From: Olivibacter jilunii
GTDB lineage: Bacteria; Bacteroidota; Bacteroidia; Sphingobacteriales; Sphingobacteriaceae
Reading direction: 5' to 3'
DNA length: 64,000 nt
NCBI RefSeq assembly: GCF_900607235.1
Contig: NZ_LR027858.1
Coordinates: forward strand, 1-64,000
Shown: piece by piece, positions 1-8,926 of the stretch
How the letters are laid out: the number at the start of each line of letters is the position of its first letter
Position numbering within the stretch: position 1 is the first letter of the stretch
Notes under the pieces: model-generated
What the model was told of the DNA's origin: nothing
What the model saw: the letters and a program-made list of their open reading frames with translations, nothing else
Databases searched by the model: none
Translations under genes and position numbers: made by a program

Positions 1-155
1 GGTTCTGCCTGTCATTCATCTAAAGTTAGGGCAGCAGATGGAGCTTTTTTATCCAAAGATATATCGCACGTTTTATTCCCATTTCTTCTCTTTATTCTTT
101 AGAGTACAAACTAACGATCGTTCATCACTACCTAACTAGTTCCCTACTCAACTCT

Positions 156-1520
156 TTAACTACTCAACGCCTCCCACATAACTCGATAAACGTCTATAGC
201 GGTCAATTCACCCGTATTTTGCTTCGTTGCGTCACTCATGATTACCGGATAATAAGCGGGATCGATTGCCAGGCTACCATGCGAACCTTTAACAAGGGTT
301 GCGTCTAAAGGGATCACATCCATCACATAGCGGAGACCCAGTTTTTTCCGCAGCAGTTTATAAAAAGCTCGTCCTTTAGATGTCATAAAGAGCTCCACCG
401 GATCATAGCCGGGTTTTTTATGAATATCTACAGCGCGGGCATAATCCGGTGCCTTTTTATCATCTAACCAAAAATAATAAGTAAACCAACTCTGTGCATC
501 CGCCATTAGCAAGAGGTCGCCCGACCGCTCATGCTGTATATGATAAGCCTGTTGCGCATCCCGATCCAGTATTAATTTCACCCCTTCAAGTTGCGCTAAC
601 AATTGTTGGATCATCGGAATTTTACGCTTATCCTGTACATAAATATGAGCAACTTGATGATCAGCTACAGCAAATGCCGCCGAAGCCCCGGGATCGAGCA
701 GTTCCAAACCGCGTTCTACCCTAACTTGCAACAAACCCTCCTTCCGCAATAATCGATTCACATGGATTGGCCGATTAACGGGACAAATTCCGTACTCCGA
801 TAAAATAATAATTCGCGCCTGTTGTTCCTGATAATAATGGACCAGCTGTTGCACAACGCGATCAATTTCCATTAGACTCTGCCTTATTTCGGAGGCATGA
901 GGGCCATATTTTTGTAAACCGTAATCCAAATGCGGCAAGTATATAAAGCTTAAAGTCGGATCAAAACGTTTATCCGTAAGCATGGCGGCGTCGGCTATCC
1001 ATTGGGTTGACTTAATATTTGCACCGGGACCCCAAAATTGAAACAAAGGAAATTGCCCTAGACGATGTTGTAAATAATCTCTCAGCTCGGCAGGCCGACT
1101 ATAACAATCGGGAATTTTCCGTCCATCGGCCAGATAATTTGGTCGAGGCGTAACCGAGTAGTCTGCCTGCGAGTACATATTATACCAACCGAACAATTGC
1201 GCGCATGTAAAGTCAGGATCTAGCTCCTTCGCTTTTTCCCAAATCTTGTCGCTTAACACCAATTTATTCGATTGTTTCCAAAATTTTACTTCACAATCGA
1301 TCCGATCATACCAGCCGTTTCCTACAATCCCATGTTCCTTGGGCCACTTGCCTGTTAGATAGGTGGATTGCACCGACGTTGTTACCGCCGGCAACATCGG
1401 CGCAATACGTTGCAATCCATGTTCCGCGGCATAAGCTTGTAAAAACGGGGTGTGCTCCCCTATCAGCGAACTTGATAAGCCAACCACATCCAGTACAACG
1501 GTCTTATGTAACATCTCCAT
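156..1520 (-). CDS. eboF: EboF-like nucleotide pyrophosphatase/alkaline-phosphatase-superfamily protein
   Basis: A 454-residue protein of the alkaline phosphatase/phosphodiesterase superfamily. Near the N-terminus it shows the first metal-binding Asp (VVLDVVG, D11), then the nucleophile region PAVTTSVQSTYLTG (T47/T48) followed by HGIVGN, as in nucleotide pyrophosphatase/PhnA-like hydrolases. There is no signal peptide, so it is predicted cytoplasmic. It is the last gene of a six-gene set whose order and families match the ebo cluster, and its ATG overlaps the stop of eboE (TAATG), indicating translational coupling. The substrate is unknown. In cyanobacteria the ebo cluster has been linked to moving a scytonemin precursor to the periplasm, but no such product is implied here. 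The start could be M1 or M3. Confidence 0.85.
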   Translation of the reverse strand: MEMLHKTVVLDVVGLSSSLIGEHTPFLQAYAAEHGLQRIAPMLPAVTTSVQSTYLTGKWPKEHGIVGNGWYDRIDCEVKFWKQSNKLVLSDKIWEKAKELDPDFTCAQLFGWYNMYSQADYSVTPRPNYLADGRKIPDCYSRPAELRDYLQHRLGQFPLFQFWGPGANIKSTQWIADAAMLTDKRFDPTLSFIYLPHLDYGLQKYGPHASEIRQSLMEIDRVVQQLVHYYQEQQARIIILSEYGICPVNRPIHVNRLLRKEGLLQVRVERGLELLDPGASAAFAVADHQVAHIYVQDKRKIPMIQQLLAQLEGVKLILDRDAQQAYHIQHERSGDLLLMADAQSWFTYYFWLDDKKAPDYARAVDIHKKPGYDPVELFMTSKGRAFYKLLRKKLGLRYVMDVIPLDATLVKGSHGSLAIDPAYYPVIMSDATKQNTGELTAIDVYRVMWEALSS

Positions 1521-2722
1521 TAAATAATTTGATCCTTGACCCAGTTAATCTCCCTAGCTACCGAGCTTACCAAAGGCATTTTCAATGCTTGCGGTAAGAC
1601 TTCCCAGGTATAGGTTTCGACCTCAATATAATCGCTCAATTTTGCTGATCGCTGCAAACTTAAAATTTGCCGCACATCGTTTTGTGTAGAAGCAATATTT
1701 CCATAATTATCTATAAACAAAGGTACGTGAAAGTGCGCCCGCCACTCTTCCACATCAGGGTTGTCCACATCCAAGAGTGCATCGGGTAAATCACGATATC
1801 GGATCAAACCGTTCCCGGTGGTTTTTGCAATCACCTGATGGAGGTAGGTATCTTCATTAAATGCATTAAACACTTCCTTTAGCTGGTTCCTATCTCCCGT
1901 TAGGGGTGACATGGAGGCTTTAATGGCCGCGCTGGCCTGTATTTTCCCAATTTGTATGCCTTCACTTCTAATGGCTTCTATTATCTCCTCGTGTTGTTCA
2001 TAACCCACAGCGAAGTGGCAGACATCGTAACATAGCTGAATGTAACGCTTCAGTATCCCTGCTGCTTCCACATCAGATAGATGATGAGCAGCGGAAAGCA
2101 AGCGGCTACCGGTAGGGATTAAGTCGTTTATATACCAATCCAAAAACTCGTCTCCATTTTCCAAAAGGCCATCCGGTTCGGGTTCGATATCCAAATGCAA
2201 GTGTATACCTTTTTCCTGCTCAATCTGTCGGAGATAGATCGCCACAGCGACGATGTTTTGGGTCGCTACGTTTCGCCTTTCCTGACAATTGTGCGGTTCC
2301 CAATGCCTATAGCTTAATGGAGAGGTTGATATGCTCCCATGCATTCCTTCCGGCAACAACACAGCCAAGATATCAAAGAGTCGTTTTGTATAACTTAAAC
2401 GTTCATTGGTAGTCCAATCCGGTTGGTGTACCAAGTCTTTCACGCTGGTTTGGTGGAAAGCACCGTAGGGGAACCCATTCATAGTAAATACGTAAAGCTG
2501 TTCTTGCTTTAGCCAGTCTTTAAAGGCTGCCAGCTCCGCTGGCTGAATCAATGTTCGACTGGCCTCTTCCGAAACGCGGAGCCCTATCCCCATCCGTTGT
2601 AGCGGAGCTACTTGCTCTTTAATCGCCGGAAGAAATGTCTGTAACACTTTAAAGTGTGCCGACCAACTTTCGCCGGCATGTATATTCGTACAATAAGTTA
2701 AATGTCCATTTGCTGTATACAT
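1520..2722 (-). CDS. eboE: EboE-like TIM-barrel (xylose-isomerase-like) protein
   Basis: A TIM-barrel protein of the xylose isomerase-like/AP-endonuclease-2 superfamily that in this gene order corresponds to EboE. Seen in the sequence: the N-terminal TYCTNIHAGESW segment, the acidic strand end HLDIEPEPDG, the YDVCHFAVGYE segment and a late IDNYG, which supply metal-ligand-like Glu, Asp and His residues. The open frame extends upstream to 2776, but I chose the ATG at 2722 (MYTANGHLTYC). It leaves a 10-bp gap after eboD, and the longer version would overlap eboD by 44 bp with an atypical N-terminus. The reaction is unknown; an isomerase, epimerase or C-C lyase on a cyclitol or sugar is only an inference from fold. 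Confidence 0.83.
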   Translation of the reverse strand: MYTANGHLTYCTNIHAGESWSAHFKVLQTFLPAIKEQVAPLQRMGIGLRVSEEASRTLIQPAELAAFKDWLKQEQLYVFTMNGFPYGAFHQTSVKDLVHQPDWTTNERLSYTKRLFDILAVLLPEGMHGSISTSPLSYRHWEPHNCQERRNVATQNIVAVAIYLRQIEQEKGIHLHLDIEPEPDGLLENGDEFLDWYINDLIPTGSRLLSAAHHLSDVEAAGILKRYIQLCYDVCHFAVGYEQHEEIIEAIRSEGIQIGKIQASAAIKASMSPLTGDRNQLKEVFNAFNEDTYLHQVIAKTTGNGLIRYRDLPDALLDVDNPDVEEWRAHFHVPLFIDNYGNIASTQNDVRQILSLQRSAKLSDYIEVETYTWEVLPQALKMPLVSSVAREINWVKDQII

Positions 2723-2732
2723 AATTTCAAAT

Positions 2733-3923
2733 TTAATCTGGAAGCGAAACCAATTTCCTTTGTTGTTGAGCTTCATCTAACTTCTTTAAACGTGCAAGCG
2801 CTTCCCTAATCCGATCGTGATCCATTTCATGTACCTCCAGACCTACACCCACCGCACGTAGCAGCATAATGGTCAGTTTACCTCCTAAATGTTCTCTAAA
2901 CTCTTCCAAACCGTCGAGTAAATCGGATATGACCCTTTCATCTTTTAATAGTTGATGGAAAATAGGTAATTCATAAGCTTGCAGTACACGCAGTATTTCC
3001 TTGTAATCACATTCATTTAAATATCCCTGTAAAAAAGAATACGTTGTATCCAGTGCAATACCAATGGCAACAGCTTCGCCATGCAATATTTGAAAGTCAC
3101 TCAGCTGTTCTATTTTATGCGCACTCCAGTGCCCAAAGTCTAGGGGACGTGAAGATCCCAGTTCAAAAGGATCGCCACTCGCGATGTGGTCCATATGTAA
3201 TTGCGCACTTCTCCAGATCAAATATTTCATGGTATCAGCATTTCGCTTTAGAATACCATCCACCTGATCACGCAGCCATTCAAAGAAAGTTGCATCTTTG
3301 ATAAGCGCTACTTTAATCGCTTCAGCAATCCCGGCAACCCAATGCCGATCGCTCAATGTTTCTAATAATTGATAGTCATTAAAAACAGTAATCGGTGGTG
3401 CAAAGGTTCCGAGGAAGTTTTTCTTACCGAAAAAATTGATTCCATTCTTTATGCCGACCCCTGAATCGTCTTGAGACAGCACGGTGGTGGGTATGCGGAT
3501 GTGTTTGATCCCTCGGTGCGAAACAGCCGCGGCATAACCGGCCACATCCAATACACTTCCGCCACCAATAGCAACCACAAATGAATGGCGATCGACTTTA
3601 TGCCGATGGATAGCTTCAACAATTTGATTAAAGTAATACGGACTATTCTTCACCACCTCGCCACCCGGGAGGATTATTTTTTCTTTCACAAGCGCTAAAT
3701 GTACCTGCCGCTGAAAGTACACATCGATTTGCTCGAGGAGGCCCGGATGAGCAAGGCTCAGCTCCTCGTCTATTACAAAAAGTAATTGACGAACCAAACC
3801 AGGCTTTAGGTAAGGCGCTAGCGCATCCCTAAATAAAGAATTATCGATTGAAAAGATATTTTCACTAAAGTATACCTCGTACTGAAAGGTCACTGTCAAA
3901 TGCTGCTTTAAAATGTGTTTCAT
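2733..3923 (-). CDS. eboD: EboD-like 3-dehydroquinate synthase-family protein
   Basis: A dehydroquinate-synthase-fold sugar phosphate cyclase homologue. It has the NAD-binding GGGSVLDVAGYAAA loop, the IPTTVLSQDDSGVGIKNG segment and the metal-site histidines in FGHWSAHKIE and HGEAVAIGIA, so the catalytic architecture looks intact. Length (about 396 aa) is slightly above canonical AroB. I start at 3923 (MKHILKQHLTV): this leaves 13 bp to eboC, whereas the ORF-maximal start at 3962 overlaps it. In the ebo clusters of other bacteria and of some eustigmatophyte plastids this family sits between the UbiA-like EboC and the TIM-barrel EboE, as here. Its substrate in that context is not known. A housekeeping AroB role is unlikely given this context. 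Confidence 0.85.
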   Translation of the reverse strand: MKHILKQHLTVTFQYEVYFSENIFSIDNSLFRDALAPYLKPGLVRQLLFVIDEELSLAHPGLLEQIDVYFQRQVHLALVKEKIILPGGEVVKNSPYYFNQIVEAIHRHKVDRHSFVVAIGGGSVLDVAGYAAAVSHRGIKHIRIPTTVLSQDDSGVGIKNGINFFGKKNFLGTFAPPITVFNDYQLLETLSDRHWVAGIAEAIKVALIKDATFFEWLRDQVDGILKRNADTMKYLIWRSAQLHMDHIASGDPFELGSSRPLDFGHWSAHKIEQLSDFQILHGEAVAIGIALDTTYSFLQGYLNECDYKEILRVLQAYELPIFHQLLKDERVISDLLDGLEEFREHLGGKLTIMLLRAVGVGLEVHEMDHDRIREALARLKKLDEAQQQRKLVSLPD

Positions 3924-3936
3924 GCGATAGTTTTGT

Positions 3937-4821
3937 TTAAGTAACCGCGAAAAATCGCGCAATGCAAATCGAAAGGGGCAATAGTAACAAGATGATTCCG
4001 GTTAAGACGAAGGCACTGCTAGCCATTGCCCAAGCGGCGTTCACGACGATCAAGCCGATGATACCCGCTTTTACCGCTTTACCAACGTTTCCTGCATCGG
4101 CATCTAGCATGGCTCGAAACAAGGGAGGATAGATGACGATCACCAACACAACCAAACAGGATAGGGTATAAGCAAAGGAATGATGGATATATGCAAATAA
4201 GCCAATAGCCGCAATCACGAGCGTATATGCACCGGTGGCTATCATAGCGTTGGATTTCCGACCTCCATGAACTTCCCCGCTACTAATCAAGGTGATTGCG
4301 GCAATATAAACGATGGGCACGAGCGATATGTATCCCATAGCTAACAGGTTGTGGGAAGCAATCGCTATTCCCAGCAAAAGATTAGCCCCTCGGCAAAGTC
4401 CCATCACCAGTGGGCCAAACAGCCGGTGATGTTTTGCCCATTTATTATAAAGAAGTGCTGCGCATACAATGAAGCCCGCAATCGTACCCGCTGCAATATT
4501 GACCGTACAAGCAGCTAAAAGTCCGAATACAAAGAAAAGACTTCCAAACAGCGCAGCCTGTCTAACAGAGACCTTTCCGCTGGGTATAGGTCTTTCGGAA
4601 CGTTCGAATCGATCGATTGCCGCATCAAAAACATCATTGAAAACAATTCCACCACCATACAAGCCGATCGTTGCCATGCAGAGCCACAGGATATCCGTCT
4701 CGCCAATGCCGACGGCATCGCTGGAGGCTGTCGACAAAGCTATCCCGGCCAGTACATCACTTATAGCGGTTAAAATGTTTGCCGGTCGCAACAACCGTAG
4801 GTAGTATTTTATTTTTCCCAT
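3937..4821 (-). CDS. eboC: EboC-like UbiA-family prenyltransferase
   Basis: An integral membrane prenyltransferase of the UbiA family, 294 residues with about eight or nine hydrophobic helices. The first Asp-rich motif is visible as NDVFDAAID (N62, D63, D66, D70) followed by RPIPSGKVS (77-85), which is typical for polyprenyl-diphosphate and Mg2+ binding. The second UbiA motif (usually DxxxD after helix 5) is not convincing: only a weak YPPLFRAMLDADAG segment is seen near it. The ATG lies 1 bp from the eboB stop, so the two are translationally coupled. In the ebo cluster this is the only multi-pass membrane enzyme, which makes it the likely site where a lipid carrier is joined to the cluster's unknown product (inference). 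Confidence 0.87.
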   Translation of the reverse strand: MGKIKYYLRLLRPANILTAISDVLAGIALSTASSDAVGIGETDILWLCMATIGLYGGGIVFNDVFDAAIDRFERSERPIPSGKVSVRQAALFGSLFFVFGLLAACTVNIAAGTIAGFIVCAALLYNKWAKHHRLFGPLVMGLCRGANLLLGIAIASHNLLAMGYISLVPIVYIAAITLISSGEVHGGRKSNAMIATGAYTLVIAAIGLFAYIHHSFAYTLSCLVVLVIVIYPPLFRAMLDADAGNVGKAVKAGIIGLIVVNAAWAMASSAFVLTGIILLLLPLSICIARFFAVT

Positions 4822-4822
4822 A

Positions 4823-5809
4823 TCAGCTAATGATGATCGATGACTTGTCTATCCGTGGTTGCTGCCCTCCGCGGAGCACACTATTACCCGCAAACTTTTC
4901 GCGTTGGTCTACCTTTGCTTTCACGACGAAATCCTGCGGATCAAGTTGACCGCTCCGGGCGAAAGCCGTTATGGCATTTTGATAAGTTACCAGGCGAATT
5001 TCTTCATCACTGATTCCTTTCGCTTTCATGAGCGCCGCGGTTTTTGGAACCGCTAGGGGGTCACTAATCCCCCAATCCGCGGCCGAATTAATCATGATAC
5101 GCGCTGCTCCATATCTTTTCACCAATTCTACCATGCGCTCGTTGCCCATCTTCGTAAAAGGGTAAATCGTAAAAGCTGCCCAAAAGCCCCTGCTCAGGAC
5201 CTCTTCAACAGTTTCCTCGTTATTGTGATCGATAATGAGTTGATCAGGGGCCAACCCATGCTCTAAAGCAATTTCCATACTCCGAAGCGTACCTCGTTTT
5301 TTATCGCGGTGAGGTGTATGAACCTGCACCGGTAACCTTGCCTTTTTCGCCAGTTCCAGTTGCAGGCGGTAATAATGCTCCTCCGCAGCTGTTTGATCGT
5401 CAAAACCGATTTCGCCAATACCCACCACCCCCTCTTTATGTAAAAACAAAGGCAATAATTCCATTACTTGCGCCGCCAAAGCGGTATTATTCGCCTCTTT
5501 GGCGTTTAATCCAATCGTACAATAATGTTTAATCCCAAATTGCGACGCTCGGAATCGCTCCCATCCGATCAAACTACTATAGTAATCCTTAAAGGTATGC
5601 GCGCTGGTTCGGGGTTGACCTAACCAAAAGGCCGGTTCAATAATGGCAACAATACCTGCATCCGCCATCGCCTGATAATCGTCGGTTGTACGGGATGTCA
5701 TATGGATATGCGGATCAAAGAAATTCATCTCTTTTACCGTTTCCAACAAGTCGACACTTAAAGGGGATACAGCATCTTCCCCATTTATAAACAATTGGTT
5801 TCCACACAT
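4823..5809 (-). CDS. eboB: EboB-like TatD-type metal-dependent hydrolase
   Basis: A TIM-barrel amidohydrolase-like protein of the TatD family (328 aa). Metal-ligand motifs are in the expected order: DPHIH (D32, H34, H36) on strand 1, GEIGFD (Glu) mid-protein, HTPH on a later strand, IIDHNNEE, and a C-terminal INSAADWG supplying the last Asp. It sits between eboA (13-bp gap) and eboC (1-bp gap). TatD homologues are nucleases or hydrolases, but EboB members lie with small-molecule enzymes, so a hydrolase acting on a metabolite is more plausible. No signal peptide. The start at 5809 fits the gap; an internal ATG just before DPHIH is possible but less likely. Confidence 0.85.
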   Translation of the reverse strand: MCGNQLFINGEDAVSPLSVDLLETVKEMNFFDPHIHMTSRTTDDYQAMADAGIVAIIEPAFWLGQPRTSAHTFKDYYSSLIGWERFRASQFGIKHYCTIGLNAKEANNTALAAQVMELLPLFLHKEGVVGIGEIGFDDQTAAEEHYYRLQLELAKKARLPVQVHTPHRDKKRGTLRSMEIALEHGLAPDQLIIDHNNEETVEEVLSRGFWAAFTIYPFTKMGNERMVELVKRYGAARIMINSAADWGISDPLAVPKTAALMKAKGISDEEIRLVTYQNAITAFARSGQLDPQDFVVKAKVDQREKFAGNSVLRGGQQPRIDKSSIIIS

Positions 5810-5822
5810 AAGTTTTACGCTA

Positions 5823-6533
5823 CTAATTCATGTTAAAAGAATAGTTCTTTTCGCTCAAACTGAGCAATTCCCGCACAGGGAGGCTTACAGTCCTACCCGC
5901 CGCCTCACGTTCCGCTACATAATCTAAAAGCGCCGAAATAAGCGGTTCATTCATACGTGCATATATTCCGACTATATACGCTAACTGCATGTCATTAAAG
6001 ATTGCTTTCAAGATGAGTTGATTCCATGCGGCATTATCCAGATAGAAAAAGGGATAGGGGTTGTCATACATAATAGCCTCATGTACAAGTCCAATATTCA
6101 TCCGAATTCCTTCCACACAGACCGATTTCCAATGATCAGGGTATTCCAAAACGATCAGCGAACTATATAAGGCAACCATTTCGGATATATCGGCATAATC
6201 AAATAAATGATTTAACACCTGGACATAATCAGCTTCCATCAAGTCTCTTAAATTTAGCAGTAGTAACATACGCGCTAATCGATGCGTATCCCAGGCACGC
6301 ATCTGAAAACCCGGCGCGATCAACTGCAAGGCTTCGCGATCCGCGTCCAATAATTCAACCGCCTTTTTCGGTAATATTCTACTCAGCGATGAAAAGGTAC
6401 CATAAATATGATCGGAACTCATCTTCACCTTACCAAGCTGTTCCTCCAGCCACTTCCAATCATTGATTTCAAAGTTTAATTGCCCAATGCGATAAGCTAA
6501 CCCATTAAGCTGGCTTTTAGTTTCTTCGTTCAT
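5823..6533 (-). CDS. eboA: EboA-domain protein
   Basis: A 236-residue, largely helical soluble protein that I assign to EboA by position (first gene of the ebo order) and by its character. It has an N-terminal amphipathic section, a central PGFQMRAWDTHRLARMLLLL segment and a Trp/Tyr-rich LEYPDHW...NIGLVHEAIMYDNPYP segment. No enzyme motif, signal peptide or membrane span is visible. The family is defined by ebo clusters and has no known biochemical activity. It is preceded by 11 bp and a TMEM220-like gene, and followed by eboB after 13 bp, so it is co-transcribed with both. A scaffold or helper role for the cluster's enzymes is speculation. Confidence 0.8.
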   Translation of the reverse strand: MNEETKSQLNGLAYRIGQLNFEINDWKWLEEQLGKVKMSSDHIYGTFSSLSRILPKKAVELLDADREALQLIAPGFQMRAWDTHRLARMLLLLNLRDLMEADYVQVLNHLFDYADISEMVALYSSLIVLEYPDHWKSVCVEGIRMNIGLVHEAIMYDNPYPFFYLDNAAWNQLILKAIFNDMQLAYIVGIYARMNEPLISALLDYVAEREAAGRTVSLPVRELLSLSEKNYSFNMN

Positions 6534-6544
6534 ATCTTGCTAGA

Positions 6545-6922
6545 TCAGGCACTTACATAATAATTCAATCCCAATGCGGTACTGATAATCAGTAGCCCAA
6601 AAAATTCCCGCGTTTTTTCAATGTAGGGTTTCGTGGCCTGCATACTTTCCACGATGCTCTGCCGCTTATATTTGGTAAACCAATCCAGCACCCCATCCTT
6701 CACAAAAAAGAGAATAGAGGCGTAGGCGAGGTAAAATCCGATGGCCCCTAAATAGACTATATGGAAGTACCTATTCAATACGGCAAGTCCGCAGAGCACC
6801 GCTGCTAACACATAAATGGGAACCCATAACCAAGAGTCTTTGTCGTTTAAATTGAAATAAGCAAAGAGTAAGAACGACAAAAAGAAAATAATATTCAGTA
6901 TCTGTAACCACCACATAATCAA
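6545..6922 (-). CDS. TMEM220-family small membrane protein
   Basis: A 125-residue integral membrane protein with four hydrophobic helices (about residues 5-22, 33-50, 55-75 and 103-122). Between helices 1 and 2 it has the FNLNDKDSWLWVPIY segment and before helix 4 an EKTREFFGLLI segment. Both are characteristic of the TMEM220 family, which has members in animals and in Bacteroidota and has no established function. It sits 5 bp after the DUF1080 gene and 11 bp before eboA, so it physically joins the sugar-metabolism half and the ebo half of the operon. The start could be M1 or M3. A channel, scaffold or lipid-modifying role cannot be told from sequence. Confidence 0.8.
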   Translation of the reverse strand: MIMWWLQILNIIFFLSFLLFAYFNLNDKDSWLWVPIYVLAAVLCGLAVLNRYFHIVYLGAIGFYLAYASILFFVKDGVLDWFTKYKRQSIVESMQATKPYIEKTREFFGLLIISTALGLNYYVSA

Positions 6923-6927
6923 TAGTT

Positions 6928-7713
6928 TTAGTGCAGTATTTTCAATTTCATATCCCTAAATTCCACCCTCATTGGCGGACCAACGTGAATCTGAACACCG
7001 ATGAAGCCTGCATCGCGGCGATTTTTACCGTCATTGTCAAGCACTTCACTCATCAAAACACCATTGATATAATGTTGCAAGCTATTTCCTTTTGCGACGA
7101 TCCGACAGGTATTCCAATCGTTTGCTTTAATCGCTGCCCGAAGCTTCGCGTCTTCACCAAGGGTGCCTTTTACCATCAATCCTGTCCAGGCATTGTTCTT
7201 TACTTCACCACCATTAGCATCCGGGACTTCAACGACCTGTCCACGATAAGCGAGTGTGGTCCGTTTACGCTCTTCATAAAGTTGCCCGGTATAGTTATTT
7301 TTCCCATCTATATCGGCTTGATATCCCTTTAAGGCAAATGGCGTATCCTCAAGCTGTTCGCTCCGATAATTTATTCCACTATTACCGGCGTCCGAAATTT
7401 TATACTGCAAAGTCAAGTCGAAATCCGCGGGTTGCCCTCCCTTCCATATCAAGAAGGTATTCCGCTTCAAGGGTTCGTCAGTGGCCTTACGTTCACCTAT
7501 TATTTTTCCGTCTTCTACCCGCCAATAGCTCGTATCACCTTCCCATCCCCTAAGTGTCTGACCATCAAACATAAGCACGTATTCGCCGTCTGCCGACGCC
7601 TGATGGCTATTGTTGCTTTCGCTGGTGGATTGACTGCAAGCGCCGAACGGCAGTATAAGCAGTAAACAAGCGATTAAGTCTCGCTCGAAGCGCTTCTTTA
7701 TTATTTTTTCCAT
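6928..7713 (-). CDS. DUF1080 (3-keto-disaccharide hydrolase-family) lipoprotein
   Basis: A 261-residue exported lipoprotein. It has a positively charged N-terminus, a hydrophobic stretch and a lipobox ending FGAC, then a low-complexity Ser/Asn linker. A single concanavalin-like DUF1080 domain follows: FDGQTLRGWEGD, a GNSGINYRSEQ turn, WNTCRIVAKGNSLQHYINGVL, and GFIGVQIHVGPPMRVEFRDMKLK at the end. Pfam names this family 3-keto-disaccharide hydrolase; characterised relatives cleave 3-keto-glycosides by hydrolysis or elimination after oxidation by a Gfo/Idh/MocA enzyme. The next gene upstream is just such an oxidoreductase (24-bp gap), which supports that chemistry here. The substrate is unknown. 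A second DUF1080 gene occurs at 26139-26882. Confidence 0.88.
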   Translation of the reverse strand: MEKIIKKRFERDLIACLLLILPFGACSQSTSESNNSHQASADGEYVLMFDGQTLRGWEGDTSYWRVEDGKIIGERKATDEPLKRNTFLIWKGGQPADFDLTLQYKISDAGNSGINYRSEQLEDTPFALKGYQADIDGKNNYTGQLYEERKRTTLAYRGQVVEVPDANGGEVKNNAWTGLMVKGTLGEDAKLRAAIKANDWNTCRIVAKGNSLQHYINGVLMSEVLDNDGKNRRDAGFIGVQIHVGPPMRVEFRDMKLKILH

Positions 7714-7737
7714 AATCTATTTAGATTTTCAGATCAA

Positions 7738-8901
7738 TTATTGTGTTTCCGCTGCCCATACCACATCCGTCTGCTGCCATTGGCCGGACGAGGCAGAATG
7801 AAGGACGGCTTCGCAGACCTTTTGCGTTTCTAAGGCATCCCGAAAGCTTGGTGCACAAGCTTGTCCGCTCTCCAGACTATGCAGAAAGTCTGCTACCTGA
7901 TGTACAAAAGAATGCTCATAGCCTATTGAAAGGCCGGGAACCCACCATTTATCCATATAAGGTTGATCGCCATCGGTAACGAGAATCGATCGCCATCCCC
8001 TTAGCTCCGACTCATCCCGGTGGTTAAAGTAATCCAATCGGTTCAAGTCATGCAGATCCCATTTTAATGAGCCGTGCTCCCCATTAATCTCAAAGGTGTA
8101 CAATGCTTTATGACCACGGGCGTAGCGTGTCGACTCAAAAAGTCCAAGAGAGCCATTTTCAAAATGGCAATGAAAAATACAGGCATCATCAATTTTTACA
8201 TCCTGCAGCCGTCCCGTCTCCTCATGCATTCGTTGTTTAACAAAAGTTTCCGTTACAGCCGATACATCCTTGATAGCACCATTTAACCACATCGCCGTAT
8301 CGATGCAATGTGCCAATAAATCGCCTGTGACTCCTGAGCCGGCGGCGTTTGCATCCATACGCCAGAAAGCTTTTCCTCCCTGTGGAAGATGCTCATTAAT
8401 CGTCCAATCTTGCAGAAAATTAGCGCGATAATGAAAAATACGACCTAATTTGCCGCTATCAACGATCTTTTTTGCCAGCGTAACAGCCGGTATTCTGCGG
8501 TAATTATACCACACGGTGTTTTTTACCCTTGCCTGTTCAATGGCCTTAACCATGGATGCTGCCTCTGGCAACGTTCGGGCCAATGGCTTTTCACATAAAA
8601 TCATTTTCCCTGCTTTAGCCGCGGCAATTGCTATTTCGGCGTGCATATTATTGGGCGTACAGATATCAATCGCGTCAATATCATCGCGGGCTATTAACCT
8701 ATTCCAATCCGTTTCGTAAGACTCATACCCCCATTGTTGGGCAAAAGCGGCTACTTTTTCTTTATTTCTTGCACAAACAGCTTTTAAAATTGGCCGGTAA
8801 CTAAGTTCGGGGAAAAAATCGCCCACTCTCTTGTAGCCATTTGTATGCGTTCTTCCCATAAAACCGCATCCAACCAAACCTATTCTAATTTCTTTCGTCA
8901 T
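7738..8901 (-). CDS. Gfo/Idh/MocA-family NAD(P)-dependent oxidoreductase
   Basis: A sugar or inositol dehydrogenase-like protein. The N-terminal Rossmann motif is [13 protein letters not shown] (G8-x-x-G11-x-G13). The [12 protein letters not shown] and LCEKPLAR segments follow (the conserved EKP around residue 100), then a C-terminal beta-sheet domain beginning near NYRRIPA and [16 protein letters not shown]. It lacks a signal peptide, unlike the second Gfo homologue in this window, so it should act in the cytoplasm. I start at 8901 (MTKEIRIGL) because it leaves 25 bp after the TIM-barrel gene; the longer frame overlaps that gene. Context with DUF1080 and a TIM-barrel isomerase suggests oxidation or reduction at C3 of a sugar (inference). 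Confidence 0.9.
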   Translation of the reverse strand: MTKEIRIGLVGCGFMGRTHTNGYKRVGDFFPELSYRPILKAVCARNKEKVAAFAQQWGYESYETDWNRLIARDDIDAIDICTPNNMHAEIAIAAAKAGKMILCEKPLARTLPEAASMVKAIEQARVKNTVWYNYRRIPAVTLAKKIVDSGKLGRIFHYRANFLQDWTINEHLPQGGKAFWRMDANAAGSGVTGDLLAHCIDTAMWLNGAIKDVSAVTETFVKQRMHEETGRLQDVKIDDACIFHCHFENGSLGLFESTRYARGHKALYTFEINGEHGSLKWDLHDLNRLDYFNHRDESELRGWRSILVTDGDQPYMDKWWVPGLSIGYEHSFVHQVADFLHSLESGQACAPSFRDALETQKVCEAVLHSASSGQWQQTDVVWAAETQ

Positions 8902-8926
8902 GATCTTTCTATGTTTAGTAAACACC

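Noticed and set aside
2733-3923. Housekeeping 3-dehydroquinate synthase (aroB)
   Set aside because: The surrounding gene order matches the ebo cluster exactly and no other shikimate gene is nearby.
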